Assembly: GCF_003568845.1 (NCBI RefSeq)
Contig: NZ_CP030126.1
Span: forward strand, 1,081,001-1,145,000
DNA length: 64,000 nt
Reading direction: 5' to 3'
Source: Indioceanicola profundi
GTDB lineage: Bacteria; Pseudomonadota; Alphaproteobacteria; Azospirillales; Azospirillaceae
The notes beneath the pieces were generated by a model. It ran no database searches. It saw only the letters and a list, made by a program, of their open reading frames with translations, and was not told the DNA's origin. Shown here piece after piece: positions 8,463 through 17,416 of this stretch (position 1 is the stretch's first letter; every line of letters begins with the position of its first letter). Made by a program: the position numbers and the translations under genes.

Positions 8463-9179
8463 ATGGCAGAGATCGCAGACGCACCCCTTGTCCTTATCGT
8501 AGAGGATGAACCGACAACGCGCGCAGCGCTCGTGGGCTATTTCCACGCGGCCGGCTTTCTGGTCGCGGAGGCGGAAAATGGACGGCAGACGCGCGAAGCC
8601 CTTCTCCGCCAGCCACCCGATCTCGTCCTGCTCGATATCGAGTTGCCGGACGAGGATGGATTTTCCATTGCCAAGAGCATCCGGGAAACGTCCAACGTCG
8701 GCATCATCATTGTCACCAATCGGGCTGGCGAGGATGACCGGGTGTTCGGGCTGGAAACAGGCGGCGATGATTACGTGACCAAGCCGCCGAACCCGCGGGA
8801 GTTGCTGGCCCGCGCCCGGAACCTGCTGCGCCGGACGCACCCCAGCAAGATGCGGAGGGCGGAGGGGACGGTCCGGCGTTTCGCCGGATGGACCATGGAT
8901 CTGGCCCGTCGCCGGCTGATCACGCCGGAGGGGCAGGAAATCCGGATCACCCGGGGGGAGTTCGAACTGCTGGCTCTGCTGGTGCGCTCCGGCGGGCGGG
9001 TGGTTACCCGTGATCAGTTGATCGATGCCGTATCCGGAACCGACCGGACGCCCAGCGACCGCACCGTGGACGTGCTGGTCAGCCGCCTGCGGCGGAAGAT
9101 GGGGGATGAGGGGAACGCGCCCAAACTCATCCTGACGGAAAAGGGCATGGGTTACCGCCTGGGGGCGGACATCACCTGA
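8463..9179 (+). CDS. OmpR/TorR-type response regulator
   Basis: A 238-residue two-component regulator. The receiver (residues about 9-120) has the acidic pair in VEDE, phospho-acceptor Asp58 (LVLLDIELPDED) and conserved Lys107 (DDYVTKPPNPREL). The winged-helix DNA-binding domain covers about 140-235 (ITRGEFELLALLV, DRTVDVLVSRLRRKMG). No histidine kinase is encoded nearby, so it is an orphan in this window. It converges on an Hpt protein gene with a 12-bp gap, which hints that both belong to a phosphorelay with a kinase elsewhere. Confidence 0.92.
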   Translation: MAEIADAPLVLIVEDEPTTRAALVGYFHAAGFLVAEAENGRQTREALLRQPPDLVLLDIELPDEDGFSIAKSIRETSNVGIIIVTNRAGEDDRVFGLETGGDDYVTKPPNPRELLARARNLLRRTHPSKMRRAEGTVRRFAGWTMDLARRRLITPEGQEIRITRGEFELLALLVRSGGRVVTRDQLIDAVSGTDRTPSDRTVDVLVSRLRRKMGDEGNAPKLILTEKGMGYRLGADIT

Positions 9180-9191
9180 GACCAGGCGGCG

Positions 9192-9596
9192 TCAGGCCGG
9201 CAGGTCTGCCAGCACGGCCCGCAACGCTCCGAAGGCATCCTCCACGGCGGCCGCGATCCCGGTGGCGGCGGCAATCGCCGCCTCGGCTTCCCCGCCCTTG
9301 GCCAGCCGCTCCACCGACCGGCTGAGTTCCGTCAGGGCGGGCAGACCCAAGGTCACAGCCCCGCTGCCGAGCTTGTGCGACTGCGCGCCCAGCGTCTTCA
9401 GATCGCCATCGCGGGCGGCCTGGACGATCTGGTTCACGGTTTCCGGAACGGTGTCCAGGAACTTGGCGATGATGCCGGCCACGCACTCGCTTCCCAGTAT
9501 CTCCAGATGCTGGTCCAGCACAGACCTGTCCAGGATTTCGGCCGCAGGCGACCCGGTGAGCGCGGACTGCGTCGAGGACGGGCTGCTCATGCTCAT
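9192..9596 (-). CDS. Hpt-domain phosphotransfer protein
   Basis: A 134-residue protein consisting of a single Hpt four-helix bundle. The phosphorylatable residue should be His74 in AQSHKLGSGAVTLG, matching the H-x-K-x-G Hpt signature, with supporting helices around FLDTVPETVNQI and ALTELSRSVERL. Such proteins shuttle phosphoryl groups between a hybrid kinase and a response regulator. The start at 9596 is preferred; upstream in-frame sequence adds residues with no domain character. Partners are not visible apart from the convergent OmpR-type regulator. Confidence 0.85.
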   Translation of the reverse strand: MSMSSPSSTQSALTGSPAAEILDRSVLDQHLEILGSECVAGIIAKFLDTVPETVNQIVQAARDGDLKTLGAQSHKLGSGAVTLGLPALTELSRSVERLAKGGEAEAAIAAATGIAAAVEDAFGALRAVLADLPA

Positions 9597-9759
9597 GGCG
9601 TGCCGGGCTCCTGGTAATGCATGGCTGAAGGGGGAGTTGCTGTGGCTGGAAACACATGGCCGGGCGAAATGAAATGTGCCGTCCGGCGGCATCTCGACCC
9701 GTTAACCTACCTCTGCTATCACCAAAGAGCCACATTCGCAAAGCAGCTTGAGTCGCGCC

Positions 9760-10656
9760 ATGATCGCCATCCTGTCCGCCCGTAGGCTCGTCCGTCCGCT
9801 GCTCGTTGCCGCAGCGCTGACCGTCTCCGCTCCTGCCATTGCGCAGGAAGGGCCGAGCGGCGCGGCGATCCAATGGGCGCAGCAGATTCTGGATGAGGCG
9901 GGGTTCTATAACGGGCGCGCCCATGGGCGCATGGATGCGGCCACTGCCGCCGCTATCTCCAAGTACCAGCAGTCGGTCGGGCTGAAGGCGACGGGCCGGC
10001 TGGACCAGTCGACCATCGACCGGATGCTGGCGGATCGGCAGGCGAAGGAAACGCCGACGATGGGCAACCTTGCCGATCCGGGTGCCCGCGCCAAGCCGTC
10101 CGCCCCCATCCTGAAGGAAAAGGATGTGGTGCCGCAGGCCGCGCCCAGTGCGCCGAGCGTGCAGGTTGAGCGGGGGGCCGAAATTCCGGCAGCCGGACCC
10201 GCCATCGGTACGCCATCGGCAGCACCCGGCATCGCCGGGGAAAGCCAGCCGGAGGCGGCCGCCCGTGCAGGCGTCGAGGTGGAGGGGGGAGCCCCTGCCG
10301 AGCCGGCATTTGATCTACGTAACCTTACAGCCCCGGGCTGGGTGCGCTACGCGCTGCTGGGCACGATTGCCGGCATTCTCGTAATGATGGCGCTGGTCTG
10401 GGCGTTCAGCGGGCGGCGGAAGACATCGGCGAAGCGCGCCGGCGGGAAGGGACCCAAGGGCGCAGCGCGGAACTCCGGCGGGCCTGTCCGCCAGCCGCCG
10501 ACGCTGACCCCTCCGCCGGCTGTGCAGCCGGGGGACGCCGGGACCCCTTTTTCCCCAGCTCCGGCGGCCAGACCCGTCCGGGCGGTCAGCCGGGACTGCG
10601 CGGCGGGCGGCTCTGATTCCAGGGCTCAGCCCGCACGGACTGCGACGGTTGTATGA
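9760..10656 (+). CDS. Peptidoglycan-binding, membrane-anchored protein
   Basis: A 298-residue envelope protein. Residues 1-29 form a signal peptide or anchor (AALTVSAPAIAQ). Residues about 35-75 are a PG_binding_1 repeat (ILDEAGFYNGRAHGRMDAAT, ISKYQQSVGLKATGRLD). A Pro/Ala-rich linker follows, then one transmembrane helix near 195-217 (VRYALLGTIAGILVMMALVW) and a basic tail. It probably tethers the inner membrane to peptidoglycan. The ATG at 9760 is chosen; an in-frame TTG lies 12 bases upstream. The last 35 or so codons have weaker third-position GC than another frame, so a frameshift near 10545 is possible. Confidence 0.75.
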   Translation: MIAILSARRLVRPLLVAAALTVSAPAIAQEGPSGAAIQWAQQILDEAGFYNGRAHGRMDAATAAAISKYQQSVGLKATGRLDQSTIDRMLADRQAKETPTMGNLADPGARAKPSAPILKEKDVVPQAAPSAPSVQVERGAEIPAAGPAIGTPSAAPGIAGESQPEAAARAGVEVEGGAPAEPAFDLRNLTAPGWVRYALLGTIAGILVMMALVWAFSGRRKTSAKRAGGKGPKGAARNSGGPVRQPPTLTPPPAVQPGDAGTPFSPAPAARPVRAVSRDCAAGGSDSRAQPARTATVV

Positions 10657-10871
10657 ATGGGACATGACGTTTCGTTCGCCGACGCATCCGTGGCGTGAAT
10701 CGTGCGGATGCGCGTTCAACAACGAAATCGACCCTGGCCTGCGATTGAAAATAAAATCAGTCCCATAAGCCCCGCCAAGGGGTATCGGCAACCGGCCGCC
10801 CGGAGCGGAATGCGAAGGCGGTGCGACGGTTGGCCGAGGGGAGTGGTTTGCGTAGCGCAGGAGACGCCGGC

Positions 10872-11942
10872 ATGGTGTTCGAGGCCCCCGATTTCGACAA
10901 TCACGAGCTTGTCCTGTTCGGCCGCGACGAGGCGACGGGGCTGAAGGCCATCATTGCCGTGCATGATACGGCGCTCGGCCCGGCTTGCGGCGGCTGCCGC
11001 ATGTGGCCCTATGCGACGGAGGCGGAGGCGGTCAGCGATGTGCTGCGCCTGTCCCGCGGCATGAGCTACAAGAACGCCATGGCGGGCCTGCCGCTGGGCG
11101 GCGGCAAGTCTGTGATCATCGGCGACAGCCGCAAGGACAAGTCCGATGATCTGTTCCGCGCCTTCGGCCGGGTGGTGGACAGCTTGGGCGGCCGCTACAT
11201 CGCGGCCGAGGATGTCGGGATCACGGTGGCCGACGTCCATACGATGGGCCAGACGACGCGGCATGTGGCCGGCCTGTCCAAGGGCGATGCCGCCAGCGGC
11301 GACCCGTCGCCGTTCACGGCTTACGGCATCTATCTCGGCATCAAGGCCGCCGTCCGGCACAAGCTCGGCGCAGACAGCCTCAAAGGGCTGCGTGTCGCCG
11401 TCCAGGGGCTCGGGAATGTCGGCAGCAATCTCTGCCGTCATCTGGCGGAGGAGGGGGCCGTACTGCTGGTCAGCGACATCCATGCGGACAACGTCGCGCG
11501 CATTGTCGACCAGTACGGCGCTACTTCGGTCGATCCGGCCTTGATCCATGCGGTAGAGGCAGACGTGTTCGCGCCCTGCGCCCTGGGCGCCATCCTGAGC
11601 GAGCGCAGCCTGCCGCAGATCAAGGCGAAGGTTGTCGCCGGCGGCGCCAACAACCAGCTTGCCACCGACTCGGTTGGTGAGCTGGTGCGACAGGCCGGCA
11701 TTCTCTACGCCCCGGACTACGTCATCAATGCCGGCGGCATCATCAACGTGTCGGCCGAGGTCGTGCAGGCCTATGACCGCGATGCCGTGATGCAGTCCGT
11801 CGAGCGTATCCCGCATACGCTGACCGACATTTTCCGCCGTGCTGACCAGGAAAGCCGGGCGACCAGTGCGGTGGCCGACCAGATGGCGCGGGAGCGGTTG
11901 GCGGCGGCACGCCGCCCGAATCTGGCCCAAGTTGCGGAATAG
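10872..11942 (+). CDS. Leu/Val/Phe-type amino-acid dehydrogenase
   Basis: A 356-residue NAD-dependent amino-acid dehydrogenase, converting a branched-chain or aromatic amino acid to its 2-oxo acid. The signature MSYKNAMAGLPLGGGKSVI contains substrate-binding Lys67 and catalytic Lys79. The NAD fold has VAVQGLGNVGSN, followed by the typical ADVFAPCALGAIL and GGANNQL segments. The ATG at 10872 follows GGAG and starts at the family's usual N-terminus; a further 17 upstream in-frame residues are not family-like. Leucine, valine and phenylalanine specificity cannot be separated by eye. Confidence 0.88.
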   Translation: MVFEAPDFDNHELVLFGRDEATGLKAIIAVHDTALGPACGGCRMWPYATEAEAVSDVLRLSRGMSYKNAMAGLPLGGGKSVIIGDSRKDKSDDLFRAFGRVVDSLGGRYIAAEDVGITVADVHTMGQTTRHVAGLSKGDAASGDPSPFTAYGIYLGIKAAVRHKLGADSLKGLRVAVQGLGNVGSNLCRHLAEEGAVLLVSDIHADNVARIVDQYGATSVDPALIHAVEADVFAPCALGAILSERSLPQIKAKVVAGGANNQLATDSVGELVRQAGILYAPDYVINAGGIINVSAEVVQAYDRDAVMQSVERIPHTLTDIFRRADQESRATSAVADQMARERLAAARRPNLAQVAE

Positions 11943-12105
11943 AACCGGCCGGATTGCCGGAAAAATGGATCAGGGCGGTGTCCGGCGACGGCGCCGCCCT
12001 TTCCATTTGGCGGGCCCGCTGAACCGACGCTCCTTCGTCGTGCTTGAACGGTCGGCCCCATCCACAGCAATCTTATGGATCGAACGGTTCTTTGGAGGAA
12101 CGCTC

Positions 12106-12615
12106 TTGGCGCGCCGCGTCATTCTTGGACTTCTCATGCTGGTCCTGTCGACCGCGCCCGCTATGGCCGTAGGCGCCATCGAGGTCGGAGTCCTGCTGTT
12201 CCGGGTGCCGGACGCATGGGTGCAGATTCCGGCCGCGGGTCACCGCGTCGCGGCCTTTGAAGTCCCGACTGAACATGGCTCCGCCATCGTCACCTTCGAC
12301 AGAATTCCCGACGCCAGTGCCTCCGCCGTCACCGCCTCGTGGGCGGAGCTGTTCGAGGAAGCTCCGGAGGACATCGTGCAGAAGAGCTGGACGGAGCGGA
12401 TCGCGGATTGTCCCGTCCACTTCGCCCGCCTGTACGGGGCATGGCGCGGCGGAGACGGGATCGGTCCGGGCAAGGTGTCCATGGCCACCGCCCTGTTCGA
12501 AAGCCGGCGCGGGTTGGTGCTTGTCCGCCTGCTGGGACAGCCCGACGCCGTCGAGGCGGCTGCGGGAACCTTCCTTTCCGTCGTGAAGCGCGGCGAGGAT
12601 GGCTGGAAGCCTTGA
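12106..12615 (+). CDS. Exported protein of unknown function
   Basis: A 169-residue protein with a signal peptide (RRVILGLLMLVLSTAPAMA) and no family I recognise. The mature part is a mixed alpha/beta segment (FEVPTEHGSAIVTFDRIP, ATALFESRRGLVLVRLLGQ) with a single Cys. The start is assigned to TTG at 12106 because a GGAGGAA site sits 7 bp upstream and the signal peptide begins there; no in-frame ATG offers a better choice. It sits between the amino-acid dehydrogenase and topoisomerase IB genes. Confidence 0.6.
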   Translation: MARRVILGLLMLVLSTAPAMAVGAIEVGVLLFRVPDAWVQIPAAGHRVAAFEVPTEHGSAIVTFDRIPDASASAVTASWAELFEEAPEDIVQKSWTERIADCPVHFARLYGAWRGGDGIGPGKVSMATALFESRRGLVLVRLLGQPDAVEAAAGTFLSVVKRGEDGWKP

Positions 12616-12698
12616 GGGGCCGGCGTCCTCTCGCGATCTTCTGTTAGTACGGCGGTTGAGGGTGGTCCGATCCCGAACAGGTGCTGCGGACCCCGATC

Positions 12699-13886
12699 AT
12701 GGATGCCAGAGCGGAGATATCCACCGCCGATCTTCCCAAATCTTTGCCCCCGGCCGACATTTCCCCAGCAGCCGACCCGGAGGGGGTTGCCGCGGCGGCG
12801 GCGGCGGATCTCCGGTACGTGAATGATCACGAGCCGGGGATCACCCGGCGGCGGCGGGGGAAGGGGTTCAGCTACCATGATCCGGACGGAAGCCCCGTGA
12901 GAGACGAGCAGACGCTCGCCCGGATCAGGAGCCTTGCCATCCCGCCGGCATATACAGATGTCTGGATATGTCCGGACCCGCACGGACATATCCAGGCAAC
13001 GGGGCGGGATGCGCGCGGGCGCAAGCAGTACCGCTACCATCCCCGCTGGATCGAACAGCGCGACGCCGACAAGTACCACCGCATCCTGGCCTTCTCCCGC
13101 GCATTGCCGGAAATCCGGCGACGGGTGGATTCGGACATGCGCCGCCGGGGTCTTCCTCGCGAGAAGGTGCTGGCCTGCGTGGTGAAGCTGCTGGACACCA
13201 CCATGATCCGGGTCGGAAACGACATCTACGCGAAGGAGAACAAGAGCTTCGGCCTGACCACGCTCCGCGACCAGCATGTGGAGGTCGAAGGCGGGAAGGT
13301 GCGGTTCGAGTTCCGTGGAAAAAGCGGGAAGACCTGGAACCTGCAGCTCAAGGACAGACGTCTGGCGAAGCTGGTGAAGGACTGCCAGGACGTGCCGGGT
13401 CAGCGTCTTTTCCAATATCTTGACGAGGAGGGCAACCGCCACTCCATCAGCTCGCAGGACGTGAACGAATATATCCATGCCATCGCCGGCGAGGAATTCA
13501 GCGCCAAGGACTTCCGCACCTGGGCCGGAACCGTCCTGGCAGCGTTCGCACTCCAGGAATTCGAGAAGGTGGACAGCCAGACGGCGCGCAAGCGGAACCT
13601 GACCCAGGCGATCCGAACGGTCTCATCGCGCCTGGGCAATACGCCGGCAGTCTGCCGACGCTGCTACGTCCATCCGGAGGTGTTGAACTCCTACATGGAC
13701 GGCAGCCTGATCGAGCAGGTGAAGGCGGAGGTGGAGCGAGAACTGCGGGAAGATCTGGCCGGCTTGTCGCCGGAGGAGACGGCTGTGCTCTGCTTCCTGG
13801 AAACGCGGCTTCGCCGTGAGGTCAGGAAGCGGTCCGGTCGCACCAGAGCAGGGACAAGTGAGGCACAGCAGGCCATCCGGCATTGA
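12699..13886 (+). CDS. DNA topoisomerase IB
   Basis: A 395-residue poxvirus-like type IB topoisomerase, relaxing supercoils through a 3'-phosphotyrosyl intermediate. The N-terminal part has GFSYHDPDGSPVRD and IPPAYTDVWICPDPHGHIQA, typical of bacterial TopIB. The catalytic domain carries LLDTTMIRVGNDIYAKEN, the Lys/Arg segment FRGKSGKTW, KDFRTWAGT and the nucleophile Tyr332 in HPEVLNSYMDG. Bacterial copies are accessory to topoisomerase I and gyrase. The ATG at 12699 is chosen, with an in-frame GTG 18 bases upstream. Confidence 0.93.
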   Translation: MDARAEISTADLPKSLPPADISPAADPEGVAAAAAADLRYVNDHEPGITRRRRGKGFSYHDPDGSPVRDEQTLARIRSLAIPPAYTDVWICPDPHGHIQATGRDARGRKQYRYHPRWIEQRDADKYHRILAFSRALPEIRRRVDSDMRRRGLPREKVLACVVKLLDTTMIRVGNDIYAKENKSFGLTTLRDQHVEVEGGKVRFEFRGKSGKTWNLQLKDRRLAKLVKDCQDVPGQRLFQYLDEEGNRHSISSQDVNEYIHAIAGEEFSAKDFRTWAGTVLAAFALQEFEKVDSQTARKRNLTQAIRTVSSRLGNTPAVCRRCYVHPEVLNSYMDGSLIEQVKAEVERELREDLAGLSPEETAVLCFLETRLRREVRKRSGRTRAGTSEAQQAIRH

Positions 13887-13913
13887 CAGGACTGTACGGT
13901 TCCGGCAGTTGAG

Positions 13914-13963
13914 GCGCTTCGGCCTGCGACCGGCGGGTTACCCCGACCGGCTTGCCGAAGCGC
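13914..13963. other. Long-loop inverted repeat upstream of the SapC-family gene
   Basis: Arms GCGCTTCGGC (13914-13923) and GCCGAAGCGC (13954-13963) match exactly over 10 bp. The 30-nt interior can itself pair (CCGG near 13930 with CCGG near 13947). It lies 33 bp before the start codon and could be a terminator for topoisomerase IB or a leader structure for the next gene. Confidence 0.4.
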
Positions 13964-13996
13964 AATACTGGCAACCTCCAGTCTGGGACCCGATCA

Positions 13997-14758
13997 ATGA
14001 CCGACGAAGCCGTCGCCGCCGGCGCGCCGCCCGCCATGCCGCTGCTGTACAAGCGGCCCACCCCGGTGACTCTCGAGCGTCACAAGGACCTCAAGATCCG
14101 GCAGAAGCGCAACTACTCCTACGCGGCCTCGGCCCATGCGGTTCCCGCGGTGCTGGACGAGATCCCGCTGCTCTCCGGCCATTATCCGCTGGTCTTCACG
14201 CCGGGCGACAACCCCGCCCTGGTGGCGCTGCTGGGACTGCGCCCCGAGGAAAGCCTTGTGGTGAACAAGGACGGCAGCTTCGAGCCGGGCTGGCCGATCC
14301 CTGCTTATCTCACGCGCTATCCCTTCATGCTCGTGCCCGTGCCCCAGGACGACCGCATGATCCTGGTGATGGAAGAGGACAGCAATGTCGTCGCCCAGGA
14401 TGGCGACCATCCGCTGTTCGAGAACGGACAGGGCAGCAAGCACGGCCAGGAAGTGATGAACTACTGCATGGCCTTCAACCGTTCCGTCGAGCAGACCCAG
14501 GCCTTCTGCAAGGAGCTGAACGACCGCGGGCTGCTGATCGACCAGCGCGCCGACCTGATGACGCCCGACCGGAAGCAGATCGCCCTTTCCGGCTTCCGCA
14601 TCGTGGATGAGCAGAAGCTGAACGAGCTGCCGGACGAGGTCTTCATCGCCTGGCGTCGGAAGAACTGGGTGGGGATTATCTATGCCCACCTGCTGTCGCT
14701 CAGCCGCTGGAACAACCTGCTGCGTCTGGCGGGTGAGCGCGTTGCGGCGAACGACTGA
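13997..14758 (+). CDS. SapC-family protein
   Basis: A 253-residue protein of the SapC family, named for a Campylobacter S-layer secretion gene; its role in alphaproteobacteria is not established. Recognisable segments are PLLSGHYPLVFTPGD, SLVVNKDGSFEPGWPIPAYL, RYPFMLVP, AFCKELNDRGLL and the C-terminal FIAWRRKNWVGIIYAHLLSL. No signal peptide or transmembrane helix is evident. The ATG at 13997 starts after the hairpin region; an upstream in-frame ATG would add 15 residues. Confidence 0.8.
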   Translation: MTDEAVAAGAPPAMPLLYKRPTPVTLERHKDLKIRQKRNYSYAASAHAVPAVLDEIPLLSGHYPLVFTPGDNPALVALLGLRPEESLVVNKDGSFEPGWPIPAYLTRYPFMLVPVPQDDRMILVMEEDSNVVAQDGDHPLFENGQGSKHGQEVMNYCMAFNRSVEQTQAFCKELNDRGLLIDQRADLMTPDRKQIALSGFRIVDEQKLNELPDEVFIAWRRKNWVGIIYAHLLSLSRWNNLLRLAGERVAAND

Positions 14759-14776
14759 GCCTTCGTTCTGAATGAA

Positions 14777-14808
14777 AGGGGCCGGCTCCAGCGATGGGGC
14801 CGGCCCTT
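14777..14808. terminator. Bidirectional terminator between sapC-like and gor
   Basis: Arms GGGCCGGC (14779-14786) and GCCGGCCC (14799-14806) are flanked by AA on the left and TT on the right, between two convergent stop codons. It is placed to serve both genes. Confidence 0.6.
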
Positions 14809-14820
14809 CTGCTTTCCGGC

Positions 14821-16203
14821 TCAGTCCTCGTCGCCGGCAGGTTCCGGCGCTTTGGTCCGCATGGTCACGAACTCCTCGGCCGCCGTGGGATGCAGGCCGA
14901 TGGTACGGTCGAAGACCTGCTTGGTGGCTCCGGCATTCATGGCTACGGCAATGCCCTGGATCATCTCCGGCGTATCGGCGCCCACCATGTGGACGCCGAC
15001 GACCCGCTGGCTCTCCCGCTCCACCACCAGCTTCATCATGGTCCGCTGGTCGCGACCGGACAGGGTGTGCCGCATCGGCTTGAAGTTGGAGCGGTAGACA
15101 TCGACGTTCCCGAAGCGGGCGCGCGCTTCCTCCTCGGTCAGGCCACAGGTAGCGACCGGCGGGATGGAGAAAACGGCTGTCGGTATGTTGTCGTAGTTCA
15201 CATCCCGTTCCTCCCTGCCGCCGAACAACCGGTCGGCCAGAACGTGGCCCTCGGCCAGCGCCACGGGTGTCAGGTTCACGCGGTTGGTGACGTCGCCCAG
15301 CGCATAGATGTGCGGCACGCTGGTCTGGTACTGATCGTTCACCTTGATGGCGCCGCCCTTGTCCATCTCCACCCCGGCTTCTTCCAGCCCCAGCCCGCGG
15401 CTCATGGGAACCCGGCCGATGGCGTAGATCACCGCATCGACTTCCAATTGCCGCTCGTCGGACAGGCTGGCCATCAGGCAATCGCCAGCTTTCTCGATCC
15501 GGCTGATGATGGTGTTGTAGCGGATGTTGATGCCGGTCTTTACCAGCTCCTCCGATACGAACTCGCGCACATCCCGGTCGAAGCCGCGCAGGATCTGATG
15601 GCCGCGGTAGAGCTGCGTCACCTCCGCGCCAAGCCCGTTGAAGATACTGGCGAACTCGGTCGCGATATAGCCGCCGCCGGCGATGATGACACGGCGGGGA
15701 AAGCGATCCAGGTGGAAGACCTCGTTGGAGGTGATGCCATATTCCTTCGCGCCCGGCTCGCTCGGCAGCTCCGGCCAGCCGCCGGTGGCGATCAGAATCC
15801 GTTCCGCCGTCACGGTCTGGCCGTTCACGACGACGCTGTGGGGCTCTTCACCCAGGCGGGCGCGTCCCTCGAAGATGGTGACACCGGCCCCCTCCAGCAG
15901 GCGGCGGTAGATGCCGTTCAGGCGCTGGATTTCCCGGTCCTTGTTGGCGATCAGGGTCTGCCAGTCGAACGACCGCTCGCCCACCGACCAGCCGTAGCCG
16001 GCCGCATCCTCGAAGTCGTGAGCGTAGCTTGCACCGAAGACGAGGAACTTCTTGGGCACGCAGCCGACATTGACGCAGGTGCCGCCAAAATACCGTTCCT
16101 CGGCCACAGCCACGCGGGCGCCGTACTGGCCCGCGATCCGGGCCGCCCGCACGCCGCCGGAGCCGGCACCGATCACGAAGAGGTCGTAGTCGTAGCGCGC
16201 CAT
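14821..16203 (-). CDS. gor: Glutathione-disulfide reductase
   Basis: A 460-residue FAD/NADPH enzyme reducing glutathione disulfide. The N-terminal FAD motif is [15 protein letters not shown], the redox-active pair is Cys43 and Cys48 in [13 protein letters not shown], the NADPH motif is [13 protein letters not shown], and the dimerisation domain ends with catalytic His in [10 protein letters not shown]. The GGVRAAR variant of the first motif is characteristic of Gor rather than lipoamide dehydrogenase. It is a single gene, convergent with the SapC-family gene. Confidence 0.94.
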   Translation of the reverse strand: MARYDYDLFVIGAGSGGVRAARIAGQYGARVAVAEERYFGGTCVNVGCVPKKFLVFGASYAHDFEDAAGYGWSVGERSFDWQTLIANKDREIQRLNGIYRRLLEGAGVTIFEGRARLGEEPHSVVVNGQTVTAERILIATGGWPELPSEPGAKEYGITSNEVFHLDRFPRRVIIAGGGYIATEFASIFNGLGAEVTQLYRGHQILRGFDRDVREFVSEELVKTGINIRYNTIISRIEKAGDCLMASLSDERQLEVDAVIYAIGRVPMSRGLGLEEAGVEMDKGGAIKVNDQYQTSVPHIYALGDVTNRVNLTPVALAEGHVLADRLFGGREERDVNYDNIPTAVFSIPPVATCGLTEEEARARFGNVDVYRSNFKPMRHTLSGRDQRTMMKLVVERESQRVVGVHMVGADTPEMIQGIAVAMNAGATKQVFDRTIGLHPTAAEEFVTMRTKAPEPAGDED

Positions 16204-16333
16204 GATCCTGCTCTCCTGCCACTGGTCCGGGCCTGTTGTGCCCCAGCCCTTGCCGAGGGTCCACCCCTACGATACTCATCGCCGCACCCGCGCGGCTCTG
16301 TGATACCGCGCACGGATCGGAGGCCGGGCTGGC

Positions 16334-16846
16334 ATGACGGTGCTGCATGAGGAGGCGGGGTTTCGCCTGCGCCACCTGCGCAGGTCGGATGCTGAGGATC
16401 TGCTGACGGTGACGTCCGATCCGGACGTGGTCCGTCATGTCGGTGACGGCAGCACCCTGACGCCAGCGCTGGTCGATCTCTGGATCGAGCGGTCCTTGGC
16501 TAATTATGTGGCCCACGGATATGGGACCTTCGCGCTGGGCGATCCGGCCGATGACCGGCTGTTCGGTTGGGCCGGATTTGTCCCGCCGGGTGCGGAGCCT
16601 GTGCCGGAGATCATCTATGGATTCGAGAAGGCGCGATGGGGCGGCGGGCTTGGCAGCCGCATCGCGCTCGCGCTCGTGCGGCTGGCGCGTGAGCAGTTCC
16701 GCTTCCCGCTTGTCCTCGCCACCGTCGACGAGGCGAATCATCGGTCCTGTCGGATCGTTGAACGGCTGGGCTTTCGCCTGGACGCGGTGGTGATGGAGGA
16801 CGGGGTTCCGGTGCGCCGCTACCTTCTCAGCGGCCCGGAAAGCTGA
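16334..16846 (+). CDS. GNAT-family N-acetyltransferase
   Basis: A 170-residue GNAT of the RimJ/Acetyltransf_3 type. It opens GFRLRHLRRSDAEDLLTVTSD, has the acceptor-side strand YGFEKARWGGGLGSRIA (the acetyl-CoA pyrophosphate loop is the glycine-rich part), and ends with the usual ANHRSCRIVERLGFRLDAV. The substrate is unknown. It is divergent from gor, 130 bp apart. Confidence 0.85.
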   Translation: MTVLHEEAGFRLRHLRRSDAEDLLTVTSDPDVVRHVGDGSTLTPALVDLWIERSLANYVAHGYGTFALGDPADDRLFGWAGFVPPGAEPVPEIIYGFEKARWGGGLGSRIALALVRLAREQFRFPLVLATVDEANHRSCRIVERLGFRLDAVVMEDGVPVRRYLLSGPES

Positions 16847-16873
16847 TCCCGGCCGACGACGCCGTTCCCTGGC

Positions 16874-17269
16874 TTACTCGTCCTTCTGGGGAAGCTGCCA
16901 GATGTTCAGGATGGTGCAGCGCTCTCCGCCGATGATCAGCGCGTCCCCGCCATAGGGGCAGAGGCGGCTGTCCCGCGACACCACGCCGATTTCGTGCTCG
17001 AACCGGGGATTGGCGATGCAGGCGCCGGAGAATTGGACCAGATATTCCTCCCGGCCCATTCCCTTGATGATGATGTGGTCCCGGTCCACGGCCTCCCAGT
17101 CGTCGATCGAGCGGGCATAGGTGCAGTCATTGCCGCGGCCGAGCTGTTCCTTCGGCGGAATCCTTGGCTTCCCTTCCGCGCGGTCCTGCGCCGCTACTGG
17201 CCCCGCCGCCAGTAGCACCGCCGCCAACAGAACCGCGGCACATATCGCTGATCTCGAGGGCTTGGCCAC
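16874..17269 (-). CDS. Exported DUF6491-like protein
   Basis: A 131-residue exported protein: signal peptide (AICAAVLLAAVLLAAGPVAAQ), then a small domain with three Cys residues (NDCTYARSIDDWEAVDRDHI, FSGACIANP, SRLCPYGGD) and RCTILNIWQLP at the end. This pattern resembles DUF6491, a family without known function. The start is assigned to GTG at 17269 because GGGAGG lies 7 bp upstream and the signal peptide begins there; the longer in-frame reading adds 30 residues with no signal character. Confidence 0.7.
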   Translation of the reverse strand: MAKPSRSAICAAVLLAAVLLAAGPVAAQDRAEGKPRIPPKEQLGRGNDCTYARSIDDWEAVDRDHIIIKGMGREEYLVQFSGACIANPRFEHEIGVVSRDSRLCPYGGDALIIGGERCTILNIWQLPQKDE

Positions 17270-17416
17270 GAGTCTCCCTCCCGCTTTCCGGAACTCTCCC
17301 CATCTGCCGGAAACAATGCCGGAGGATTGCGGCATAGCAAGGGCGGCGTCCGATCCCACCCCATTTTCGGGGGGAGGGCCGGGCGCCGCCCATCATCCAT
17401 TCAGATTTCCAGCTGA

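Noticed and set aside
13883-13888. TTGACA at the topoisomerase IB stop codon
   Set aside because: No -10-like hexamer 16-18 bp downstream; it overlaps the stop codon.
14794-16350. 518-codon plus-strand frame opposite gor
   Set aside because: Shadow of glutathione reductase; repetitive His/Asp/Gly composition and no domain.
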